This document shows, one piece after another, positions 26,106-35,443 of a DNA stretch of 64,000 bases. Origin of the DNA: Psoroptes ovis (Eukaryota; Arthropoda; Arachnida; Sarcoptiformes; Psoroptidae). The notes below the pieces were generated by a model. It had not been told where the DNA came from and searched no databases. It saw only the letters and a program-made list of their open reading frames with translations. The DNA is taken from positions 248,001 through 312,000 of the forward strand of contig PQWQ01000011.1 in assembly GCA_002943765.1 (NCBI GenBank). Reading direction: 5' to 3'. Within the stretch, counting starts at the first letter, position 1. Every line of letters starts with the position of its first letter. The translations under genes were made by a program, and so were the position numbers.

Positions 26106-27639
26106 TTTGAATTTTAATTTAATAACACTGTTTGAAAGCAATAATTTTGAAGCGTCAACAAATTCACTGAAAATTTTCAATATGAGATCGATTTGATAAA
26201 ATTTTTCGATAAAAGATTTGATTTTCGGAAAAATTTTAAGATAATGAAGATGACGATGATCAAAAATTTTTTTTTAATGTTTTCAATGGTTTAAAAAAAA
26301 TGAATAGAAGATGCTATTTTCAAAAATAATAATATTTAGCTATTCATCTATCGGCATTCATATATTCAAACCATTAACAATCATTGATTTCCATTCAAAT
26401 CATTGATATTTATTGATTGAAAATACTCACAACCTAAAAATACATACAATAACTAAATATTATTATTGTCAGTTTTTTTTTTCATTTATTCATTCAGTTA
26501 TTTCATTTCATCCAATCATTTGTTGTTTGCTATTTTTGTATTCTCAAATATTTAAATGAAAGAAACACACAGACAATCATCTATATGTTGATGATGATGA
26601 TGATGATGAAACCAAATCTTCGAAAATGTTTATAATATAAACTTTATATCATCGACTATTTATTGGCAAAATAATAATAACAATAATTTGTATATAATTT
26701 TGTATTTGTAAATCTATATTTTTTATTCACGGAAATTACGGGATTTATACTGATAATAATAATAAAATAGGTTTATATGTTTACTGATTTAATTGGTTGC
26801 TGTTGTCGACGTTATTTGTAAATAATAAATATCAATCGTAAAATGAGTCAAAATCAATTGTCAATTTTGATCAATTTTTTTTCAAATAATTTTGGTCAAA
26901 ATATCACACATGTCAAACACATAAATATCTATGGAAAATATAAAAATTTGATGAAATGAATTGAATGAAAAACTAATCAAAACAAACAATAAATAGCTGC
27001 AATCACTTTTAAACTTTAATTTTAAGCCTTTAACTGTTCATTGTTTTATACACTATTTATTTTTATATGATTTTTTCTTTGGTTGGCTGATCAACTATAG
27101 TTCAATTATTGAGAGATGATGAGATGAATATTATTATTTTTAATAATTTTCAATGATCGGTAACATTTTTTTCCCTTTGGTTGTCATATTTTTTTACATA
27201 TAAATTATTGTTGAAAACAGACAGGCAAACAAAACTCACTTCATATAAAATGCAATTTCATAAATACATGCTTGTTTTTTGATTTTGTTTTGTTGTCTTC
27301 GTATAAATTATGATTTCGAAAAAAAAATTTCTTCTCAAATTTAATTAGTATCAGTTGTATTGACGATTGTTATTATTATTATTCTCATTACATGTAACAT
27401 GTAAGATGATGATCAATTTGATCGTCTTTATTTTTTATTTTATTTCACATTTGAATATAAAATGAGAACACACAAGTAATTTGACTCGTTTTGAATTTTT
27501 TGTTTTGATTTCGATTTGGGATTTAATCAGATTTTTTTTCTCTGTTCAAAACACCATCTATTATCAAAGTATTGATTCAAGAATAGAATATAATTTTATT
27601 GGATTACAAAATTAAATTTTTTTCAAATCAAATAAAATT
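26106..27639. other. Intergenic between Ral and LDAH-like gene
   Basis: About 1.5 kb of AT-rich DNA with short (GAT)n runs (for example near 26590). It probably contains the Ral promoter and upstream exons. No gene is supported. Confidence 0.5.
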
Positions 27640-28725
27640 TCAAAGTAATTTCCATATATTTTTAATTATTTTTAATGTAATTTGACTCATTTTTTTGATT
27701 GATTCTTTGTCCATTGTAAATGCATGCTCAATTTCTGGCGGTAATAATTCTATCGTTGTTTCAAGTGAATTGTTTTGAATGTAATCTTTCATTTTATGAT
27801 AACGATCAAGTGGTGCCCATTTATCTTTTTGTGCATAAAACAATGATAATTTTGTAGAATTTTCAGATATCGCTTTGAAATTTGGCTCATTTATTTGTCT
27901 AAATTCTTCCGACACAAGTAATGCTATTGAGCGAAAACAGTCGGCATTCAATAACACTAATGATGAACGTATTATTGGTGGCAAATATTCATGATTATTC
28001 CATTGTAAAAATTTACGAATCAATTTTTCCTTATGTTCAACAGTCAAAAATAAATTGATTATAAAAAGAATCATAAGAATAGGATATGATAAATATTTAA
28101 TAATATAATTTATTCTATGCCCATAATCGGTTTCAACAAAAGAATCTATTGTTGGATGTAGCAATATTGCATGATCGATCTAAAAGTTTCAAAAATTTTG
28201 ATTACCAATTTTTGGTGCAATTGAAATTTAAAATTTTCATACCATTTGGTTGATATGTGGAAAACGATCCATGATTTCCAAAGTAACATAACAACCCATT
28301 GAATGAGCTATTAGAATAATTCTTGTTGATGATTGCACATGATTTTCAATAAATTTGACTTTATGCATTATTTGAGCATTCAAACCATAATATTTTGAAT
28401 CGATTTTAGGTTTGACATATTCTCCATTATCTAAAATATTATGACCAGCATGCGATAGACCAATTATCGGTATACGAGTTTGTGAATACAATTCTTCAAG
28501 ATAATCGGAATAATATTCTATTTCACCGGGATTACCTTCAAAAAAATCACTGACGGAATCAATCAAATGAATTTATTGGAACTCCTACATACCAGTAATC
28601 ATTATAATCAATTGTTTGCCATTGAATTTTGTTTGATTATCAATAAAATCATTACGATCAATGAGAAGAATTTTTGTTGGAATTTCATTTATTAAAATGA
28701 ATTTAATTTTACTTTTAACTTCCAT
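27640..28725 (-). CDS. Lipid-droplet-associated hydrolase (LDAH) family protein
   Basis: Exons (minus order): 28725-28593, 28535-28243, 28179-27640, giving 321 aa. It is an alpha/beta-hydrolase. MITGNPGEIEYYSDYL (about 42-57) is the family's oxyanion-side motif, the nucleophile elbow is AHSMG (Ser about 123), and the likely acid and base are Asp261 (YAQKDKWAP) and His294 (EIEHAF). The segment YGLNAQIMHKVKFIENHV also matches LDAH (C2orf43). A hydrophobic stretch at about 167-188 is consistent with the hairpin that anchors LDAH to lipid droplets. A sterol-esterase role has been proposed for the family but is unsettled. It is transcribed divergently from the RGS gene across about 300 bp. Confidence 0.88.
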
Positions 28726-29032
28726 TACGTTTTAATGTCGATGAATGAAAAGGACATTGTTGATTTGTCGTTTTTTAAATGAAATTTCATTATCAATCAA
28801 TTATGAACATGGATTTTTCATATGTACATTAAATCAATGAAAAATGATAAAAAATTATGGTCTAAATTTTGCTTTAGGCATATACCAGATTGCAGCACAG
28901 AGATTGTGTTTTACATATTGCATGGCAACATGCTGTAACGTTAACTGTACTTTATGCTTTTTAAAAATTTTCAACCGTCAAATTTTCAAGCCATGTTCTG
29001 CTTTTTTCATTCAAAAAATTTAAATTTGAAAA

Positions 29033-30597
29033 ATGGAATTCGATGAATTTCTTTTGAATGAAAATGGTCGCAAATTATTTATGAATTTTTTACGAAAAGA
29101 ATTTAGTGAAGAAAATCTTGAATTTTGGCTACAATGTCAACGATTAAAATATTTATCAAATGATAAAAGCTTGGTATGTGATTTAAATTTTAATTTTGGG
29201 TCTATTTTTACTTTTTTCTCCCGATATTTAGCTTGAGAAATCTATCAAGAAAATATATGATGAATACATCTCTTTGAAAGGAACGAAAACCATAAATATT
29301 GATTGTGATACATTGAAATCAATTCGTCAAAATATTCACCAGAATAATTTTTCAATCAACATTTACGACGATGCTGTCAAACACATTTATCAATTAATGA
29401 AAAATGATTCATATCAGCGTTTTGTAAAAACTGAGGAGTATAAAAATTTTGTAAATTTTATCAATATCAAACAATCATCAAATCGTAAACGTAGAAAATC
29501 AATAGTTTCAATTGATGATTATCGTGATCATCGATTTTCTTCACCTCGTATCTGTATATATGAAAATTCACCAATTTTAAATAAAAAATGGTCTAATCAA
29601 CAATTTATTAAAATTATTTTGCCCGATGGTTCATATGAATTCATATCGATCTTGCAACAGCGAACAATCGGCTCAATTATTGAATCATTATTGCAGAGAA
29701 AATCAATGGAAAATTACTGCTATAAAATCATTTCCATAGCTGACAATCAAGAAATTGAATCAACTAGACTGATATCATCATTAATCAAAACAGATTTACG
29801 TATCGAACGAATAATTAATTTTACATTAAATTTTCCTGAAGGTTATCGATTACAGATTGAAACTAATCCAAAAAAATTGGCATATTACGCTATTAAATTA
29901 ATATTGGAAAAATTCGCTATCAATATTCACGATGTTGAATTGGTAATTATGTTTTATGCAATGTTCATTCCATATTTTAATCTTTTTTTTCAAAATATTT
30001 AAGGCGTCCCAAAATGGTACGATATTCCATGTGAATGGATTGTTGCAATCATCATCAATATTAGATAATTGTCAAATAAATGTAAAATATCTGAGTAGTT
30101 TGAGAACATTTTTGAATATCGGTGATTTTAATGACTTGAATCAATTGATTGCTGAAGATATTATTATTAAATCGGTGAAATTTCATAAAATTGATTATCA
30201 TGAGCAAAACAGTCGTAATGAAGCATTTGATTATTTTACCGTTGACAATTGTCAAGCGACAAATGATGAAAATATCAACATTGAAAATCTAAGTTTCAGT
30301 AGCGATACAACTACTGAAAAATTGTTGCAAACAATCATGAAAACAAATAATGAAACAAAAATAAATTTCAATCATGAAAATGATTATGAAAATTTATCAA
30401 CGACCAGAGGTGATTTACATCATGCACGTTTTGTTTATATAAATAGTGATGATACTGGTGAACCATATTATGAAAATAATGAGATAATTTTGAAACAGCA
30501 GCAAAGTAGACAAGATGTAAATAATCACAATCCAACGATTGAAATTACCCCAAGATGCAAGATTCGTACATTATCAAGATTTCATAAATTCAATTGA
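29033..30597 (+). CDS. RGS domain protein with Raf-like Ras-binding region (RGS12/14/loco-like)
   Basis: Exons 29033-29173, 29232-29942, 30004-30597, all joined in phase 0, giving 481 aa. RGS domains accelerate GTP hydrolysis by G-alpha subunits. The RGS domain fills about residues 3-115 (FSEENLEFWLQCQ ... YEDAV-type helix as IYDDAVKHIYQLMKNDSYQRF). It is followed at about 160-285 by two segments resembling the tandem Ras-binding domains of RGS12/RGS14/loco (IKIILPDGSYEFISILQQRT and FTLNFPEGYRLQI). I do not see the GoLoco motif usually found at the C-terminus, nor the PDZ/PTB N-terminal part of RGS12. The last ~200 residues are Asn/Glu-rich and not recognisable. It may be a reduced loco orthologue or a diverged paralogue. 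The gene starts about 300 bp from the divergent LDAH-like gene. Confidence 0.8.
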
Positions 30598-30708
30598 AAA
30601 TTTTGCGTACAAATGTTTATGAATTGACCCTTTATGAAAAGAAAAACCACGTGACAATCTTATTGGCATTTAAATTTTTTGGATTCTTGAAGCAAAAAAA
30701 ATTGTAAA

Positions 30709-31287
30709 ATGCCATTAGAATTATCGACGATCGATTATTTATTCAATTTACATTCATATATTGAAAAAAATAATGATAAAATTGATAAACGTCTATCATC
30801 ATATTATTGTTGGCTATTGAATAATCGTTGTGCTGAATTTCAACAAAATTTAGCCATTACTCCAGAATCATTAATTGATAATATTCCAAATAAAAAAGAC
30901 CTGCCAGAATTATCGGAAATATGTACAAATTGTTGGAGTACCATGACATCAATGCGTTTAATACCGAAAAAATATAAACGTAAAAAGCCAATGAAAAAAG
31001 GAAATAATTTCAATTATAATATAATAAATTGCAAGTGTAAATATTGTGAAACAAAATTTCGTTTTAAAGGCTTGAATCGTTCGCTGAGCAATGTGCAAGT
31101 GAAACAACAAAAATTAAAAGAAAAAATACGTATCAATCAAATTGAAAAATCAACAAAAACTTCATCAAGAATTGAACAAACAAATCATAAATTACAATTA
31201 CAAAAATTATTGATTAATTCGAAAAAGAATAAAAATTTAGACAACCAGACAAAATTATCGAAATTTTTAGAGAATTGTTTTGATTGA
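30709..31287 (+). CDS. Zinc-ribbon protein, C18orf21/UPF0711-like
   Basis: A single exon of 192 aa, starting at ATG 30709, only 111 bp after the RGS stop and on the same strand. The N-terminal half is helical (FNLHSYIEKNNDKIDKRLSS). Two Cys pairs, CTNC (about 72-75) and CKCKYC (about 108-113), flank a Lys-rich stretch and could form one zinc ribbon. The tail is Lys/Gln-rich and probably coiled-coil. The order (helical region, CxxC, basic linker, CxxC, LNRSLSN, basic tail) is like C18orf21 (UPF0711) proteins, which are distantly related to the RNase P/MRP zinc-ribbon subunits Rpp21/Snm1. This is a judgement from layout, not close identity. Confidence 0.55.
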   Translation: MPLELSTIDYLFNLHSYIEKNNDKIDKRLSSYYCWLLNNRCAEFQQNLAITPESLIDNIPNKKDLPELSEICTNCWSTMTSMRLIPKKYKRKKPMKKGNNFNYNIINCKCKYCETKFRFKGLNRSLSNVQVKQQKLKEKIRINQIEKSTKTSSRIEQTNHKLQLQKLLINSKKNKNLDNQTKLSKFLENCFD

Positions 31288-31685
31288 TTTTGGGAATGCA
31301 AATTTTATTTGAAAAAAACGATTTTCAGACGTTTCTTCAACATTTTCATTCACTCACGAAAAAAGGGACTTCAAGATTTCTATAGAAAATAGTTAGCGAA
31401 AATTTGTATTGCTAACAGTTGTAACTGTCACAATCAATATCCATTGTCTGCGCAACCGAAATTTGTTGTTCGCGCATCCCCCTCATGAGGAGGATGACTC
31501 ATCAATATGCTAACCCTATTCATACCTCACATATACTTGTCATGTACGAATGTAATTCAATTGAATTTTATTAAAATTTTATTTAATTAATTAAAAAATT
31601 GATTAAAAAAAATTAAAAATAATAATTAATGATGATATACAACTGATGTTATCCAAAATCGCTTGTTTTGATGATCCTAACCGGC
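31288..31685. other. Intergenic with a small GC-rich inverted repeat
   Basis: Mostly AT-rich, but 31449-31476 contains TGCGCAAC ... GTTGTTCGCGCA, an imperfect inverted repeat, and 31480-31494 holds CCCCCTCATGAGGAGG, nearly palindromic. They mark a compositional change at the left edge of the accessory island and could be a mobile-element end, but no matching terminal repeat was identified. Confidence 0.35.
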
Positions 31686-31954
31686 TCAGATGCAAAATAT
31701 AAGCCGCCACCAATTGAAATTTTCTAAGTCCCAATCCTTATTATCGTTTACTTCGGAAATTGGCGATTTATAGATTGACTTCTTCAAAATAAGGTGCTTC
31801 GTTTTATCGAACAGTGATGTATAAAGCGATTGTGCCAATTTCATCAATTCCATCAATGAGATATTAAATCTAAATTACAAAAAAGAAAGTATCAGAATCA
31901 TAATTTCAAAGAAATTGAAGTGATTTACCTAAGTTTTTCGTCGATAGCATCCAT
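31686..31954 (-). CDS. Small two-exon protein, unknown
   Basis: Exons (minus order): 31954-31929 and 31869-31686, giving 69 aa. The ATG has an in-frame TGA two codons upstream, the donor is CTTAG|GTAAAT, and the acceptor has a strong pyrimidine tract (CTTTCTTTTTTGTAATTTAG). The product begins MDAIDEKLRFN, contains a helical stretch (LMELMKLAQSLYTSLF), a Lys-rich stretch and ends NFNWWRLIFCI. No family is recognised. It lies at the 3' end of the diverged micro-exon array, where a homologous but degraded donor region occurs about 1.3 kb upstream (around 33220). It might be the last exons of a longer micro-exon transcript. Confidence 0.35.
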
Positions 31955-32277
31955 GAGTCAATCATCAATGAAATTGAATAAATAGCTATGACTCGAAGTG
32001 TTGATCGATCTTATTAATTCTTTGATCAAATGATGAAGAAAAATGAACATTTTGAATCAAGATTTATTGATCAGATGAAGAAGTCAACAGTGGCCAAGTC
32101 AAAGCGAAAGTCGAAACCCAAACAACAAGTGGCCAGTTCGAAGAAACGTCAAAGTGTGATCAGATAAATTCACAATGTTCATTTTTACTTCATCAAATGT
32201 ATCAATGAATCTCTAAGATCAATCAATAATCAAGTTCAAAACATTTCTTCAATTTTCAATGATGGCTAGATTTTGCC

Positions 32278-32740
32278 CTAACATGATTCTGAAAATGACT
32301 GAAAAAGTTATTAGTGATGATTTGAAATCAATTTCAAAATTACCTTTAATCGACCACAAGAGTTAATCAGTTGAATCGAAGAGATCTGTAATTAAGAAAT
32401 GAAGAAGAATTAAAATCTTTGTTAAATAACAATGTTGATTACCTTTATTAAAAATATGACGATCATTGATGCGTTGATCTTGGTGAAAAAAAAGTTATTG
32501 ATTGAGATTTGAAATCAATTTCAAAATTACCTTAAATCGGCCATAAGAATGAATCAATTGAATTGAAAAAGTCTGTAATCAAAAAACAAAAAAGAATTGA
32601 AATCTTTGTTAAATAACAATGTTAATTACCTTGACCAAGAATATCATTGAAATTGCTGCAATGGTCCTAATAAAAAAAATAATAAATTGAAAATGAATAA
32701 ATTCCTTGATCATAATCAACTTACTAGCAACACTAGCCAT
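32278..32740 (-). CDS. Candidate micro-exon gene, small hydrophobic protein
   Basis: Proposed exons (minus order): 32740-32630 (111 nt), 32572-32531 (42), 32478-32443 (36), 32385-32344 (42), 32298-32278 (21), every junction in phase 0 and with GT...AG borders, giving 83 aa. It starts MASVASKLIMIKEF, then runs through hydrophobic stretches. Exons 2 and 4 encode related 14-mers (TFSIQLIHSYGRFK and ISSIQLINSCGRLK), and the end of exon 1 and exon 3 encode related hydrophobic 12-mers (TIAAISMIFLVK and INASMIVIFLIK). So the gene grew by duplicating an exon pair. Caution: exon 1 itself contains a canonical 58-bp intron (32724-32667, GTAAGT...TTAG) conserved in the neighbouring copy; if that is spliced the frame breaks early. 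Function unknown; membrane or secreted if translated as drawn. Confidence 0.28.
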
Positions 32741-32864
32741 TGTACTTATGATATTTAGATCAATTTGAATTCAATCTGTCATAAATTACAAGTTGGAACT
32801 TGCAAGTCTAAAACGAAAAGAGAGGAAGAATCAATTAAAATTTCAAGACGTTAATACTGATTAC

Positions 32865-32972
32865 CTTTCTCTAAAATAAGACCATTATTGGTGCGGTTGT
32901 TCTGATCATTGAAAGAAATTAAAAATGGATTGATCATACAATCACAATCAACTTACTAGGAACAGATGTCAT
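32865..32972 (-). pseudogene. Broken paralogue of the micro-exon first exon
   Basis: The minus-strand ATG at 32972 begins MTSVPSKLIVIV and stops, aligning with MASVASKLIMIK of the intact copy at 32740. Downstream, the hydrophobic 12-mer equivalent carries an in-frame TAG, yet the donor at about 32864 (AAAG|GTAAT) is kept. This is a degraded tandem copy, or an exon read in another frame. Confidence 0.35.
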
Positions 32973-33199
32973 TTTGCCTATGTTATTCAGATCAAGTTGA
33001 ATTCAATCTGTCTCAAATTACAATTGGAGCTGGGAACTCTTTGACGAAGAGAAAAGAAGAATCAATCAACAATTCAAGACGATTATAATGATTACCTTTC
33101 AGTAGGTCGATTTTCATTGATCACTATTTGATGGGCCTAATTATAATGAGTGGTTTAAAAATGATTAATGCCAATGATCAAAATTATGGCAACTCACCT

Positions 33200-34367
33200 C
33201 AAGTAATCATGTTTATAAGATTTACCTAACTTTAAATCAATTCACCTTTATTTGAAATTTTAATCAAATTGTATCATGAGATAATATTGACCACTTTTCA
33301 ATATATTGATGAGGATTTGGTACATATGATCATCAAATGAATTGAAAACAATTTTTTGACTTTGAATTGTGATCGATCATCAACATCTTTGGATTGAACA
33401 GTTGAAGGCAAAGATGAACGATTAGAATTCAATGAACCTATCAAATAGTGGCCTTGTCGAAGCGAAAGTCAAAACCCAATCATCGAGTGGCCAAGTGAAA
33501 ATGCTCGAATCAAAAGGAACGTCAAAGAAAGTCAATCATTAATTCACAATGTTCATCTTTACATCAAAAGTCGCATCAAAGGATTTCGGTGAATCGATAA
33601 CAATTAGATTCAAGATATGTCTTCAATTTCAAATGATGATCTGGACCAAACGCTGTTCTGATAATAATCAAAAAATCAAAGATTTGATTCAATGAAAATC
33701 ACCTGAGCAGAATTGATCATCAATAGGTGCAAGCATAAATCAGCAACATTGTTCCAAGCAACCAACTCCTTCAATATCTTCAATTTTTTCCTGAAACGCA
33801 TTCCAAATCGTTGTTAGGTTTAAGAATTTAATGATTGAATCATAACAAGGATTTCATAGGTTATCATCCACCATCAAAGGTCACGTCATATGACCAGATT
33901 CAGCGATTAATTCAATGAGAAATGTTGGAGATAATGCTGAAAAGCAAAAACAGTTAGTGAAATTTTAATAAAATTGACAAACAACTTAACCAATTATGAT
34001 GATTGGGCTAACATGTTCACATAGTGTCAAAGATTGCATTATGATTGATGCAGCACTTTTCAACTAATTAAATGAGTTAATTGCGATTGATATGAATTTA
34101 ATTAACTTTAATCATAAAATTCAATTAAATTTTAACGAAATAAAAACAATTTTTCATCAAAACACGTTGATCGAATTTTGAGCGGTTTTTTGGCCATACG
34201 TCCTTTACGAATGGTCATGAGAATTTTCGAAAATTTGAATTTTCAAATTCTTTGAAAAATTCATTTCGAATTTCCTTATTGTTTCCAATTCTTTTCTTTT
34301 TTTCGCTATTCGAAATCTCAAAAATCATTCTTTTGATTTATAATAATAAGAAAATCATTTTTTTTAA
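33200..34367. other. Upstream part of the array and flank, no clear gene
   Basis: Contains the older, more degraded half of the tandem array and an AT-rich stretch before the Ig-domain gene. Isolated donor-like sites occur (33190, 33226, 33703) but I could not link open exons. Nothing else is supported. Confidence 0.4.
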
Positions 34368-34427
34368 TTGAATCCAATAATAATAATCATCACCATCATC
34401 ATCAACATTTATAAATTTATTGAAAAA

Positions 34428-35129
34428 ATGCAAACTGTTTTGATATATATCATCATCATAATGATGATCAAACCGATCATAAACGAATCAATGTTAGATT
34501 TGAACATTATAAATGAAAACGGTGAAATCATTGACAACGAGTATATTGGCCCCTTAAAAATTGGACAAAAATACAATCTGACATGCATTAGCGACGATAA
34601 ATCGTCTATATTAAAATGGTTTGGTTTCTCGCCTGAAGATGAAGACGAAACCCCCATCAAAGGAACCGTTGGTGAAACTGGTAGTTTCATCCGTAATCGT
34701 ATTGAAATAATCTATTTCAAACCAAAAATTAGATACACGTGTCGCTCGATCAAGAAAACGAAGCAAGTGTTTGTCGAGTTTTGGGGAGAGAAAAATCCCA
34801 ATGATGATGATGATCGTAAGTGTTTCCGTTGACCCTATCAACATTATGATTAACGTTTTTTCTTTCTCTGAATAAATTTAGATTACGATGATCAAGTAAT
34901 TAATCATCAAGATGATAAAAATATATATGTCTATATTTCAATCGGGATTTCTTCACTCACTTTTTTGATAACAATAGTGACAATAATTCTAAAATATCGC
35001 AAACGGATCTTGAAATCAATGCAAAATGAAAATGAAATGATAAGCTCTGAAAGTGAGCCCGCTGGCTCCAATGGTGAGTCTAGTAGCTCAGATGGTTCAT
35101 ATGTGTCAGCAGAAGATACAAATCTTTAA
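34428..35129 (+). CDS. Small type I membrane protein with one Ig-like domain, unknown
   Basis: Exons 34428-34815 and 34882-35129 give 211 aa. The N-terminus MQTVLIYIIIIMMIKPIINE is a signal peptide. The ectodomain has the Ig pattern: Cys53 (YNLTCIS), Trp64 (LKWFGF), Cys105 (IRYTCRS), with roughly 50 residues between the cysteines, then an acidic stalk. A single membrane span follows (YVYISIGISSLTFLITIVTI, about 145-165), then a basic stop-transfer KYRKRI and a short Ser/Glu-rich tail. I chose the Met at 34428 rather than the one at 34368 because it starts directly at the signal peptide. No specific family is recognised. It lies between the micro-exon array and a transposase-like gene, in an island of lineage-specific genes. 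Confidence 0.65.
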
Positions 35130-35443
35130 AATCAAAAATATAAATATTTATGATTTTCAAAAAAATATTTGTAATTTTTAATAAAAATATCATTTTCTAA
35201 TAATTCTGATATCAACTGTAATTTCGGTTTAGAGTAAAAGTCAAAGATCAATCATTTCCAGTCAAAGAAAACAACTTTAAACAAAGAATTGGTGCAATCA
35301 ATCTTTTTTCATAAATATACAGTTTATTATCAAAACACCGAATATAGCAATGGTAATTGACGCAATGAACATAACAAATTGTAGTGTATTTGCATTTTTT
35401 CTTAACCATCGGCTTAGGCTGTTAGTCCAAAAAATGTTTTATT
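35130..35443. other. Convergent 3' flank
   Basis: An AT-rich gap between the Ig-domain gene (+) and the transposase-like gene (-). It includes AATAAA-like signals near 35180, and nothing else is supported. Confidence 0.5.

Larger units (their letters stand above)
31920..34050 (-). repeat. Diverged tandem array with micro-exon-like units
   Basis: Two scales of duplication are visible. At about 1.36 kb spacing, 32090-32182 and 33448-33556 share GTGGCCnnGTC, AAGCGAAAGTC and AATTCACAATGTTCAT. At about 190-235 bp spacing, donor-bearing units recur at 32343/32442, 32530/32629, about 32864 and about 33094, each with minus-strand ...AAG|GTAAT preceded by an acceptor 36-42 bases away. Matching flanks include GGTAATTTTGAAATTGATTTC and the AACAATGTT just inside introns. 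The copies near 32865-32972 and 33094-33200 have stops or lost the ATG; only the copy at 32278-32740 stays open. On the plus strand a 30-codon Lys/Ser-rich frame (32075-32167) overlaps one copy, but the second copy has an in-frame stop. Confidence 0.6.

Noticed and set aside
28915..28930. RFX X-box-like site (ATTGCATGGCAAC) in the LDAH/RGS divergent promoter
   Set aside because: One half-site matches but the other departs from consensus; a single site in AT-rich DNA is weak evidence.
32075..32167. 30-residue Lys/Ser/Gln-rich plus-strand frame starting MKKSTVAKSKRKSK
   Set aside because: The duplicated copy at about 33448 has an in-frame stop and no homologue is known; more likely chance within the array.
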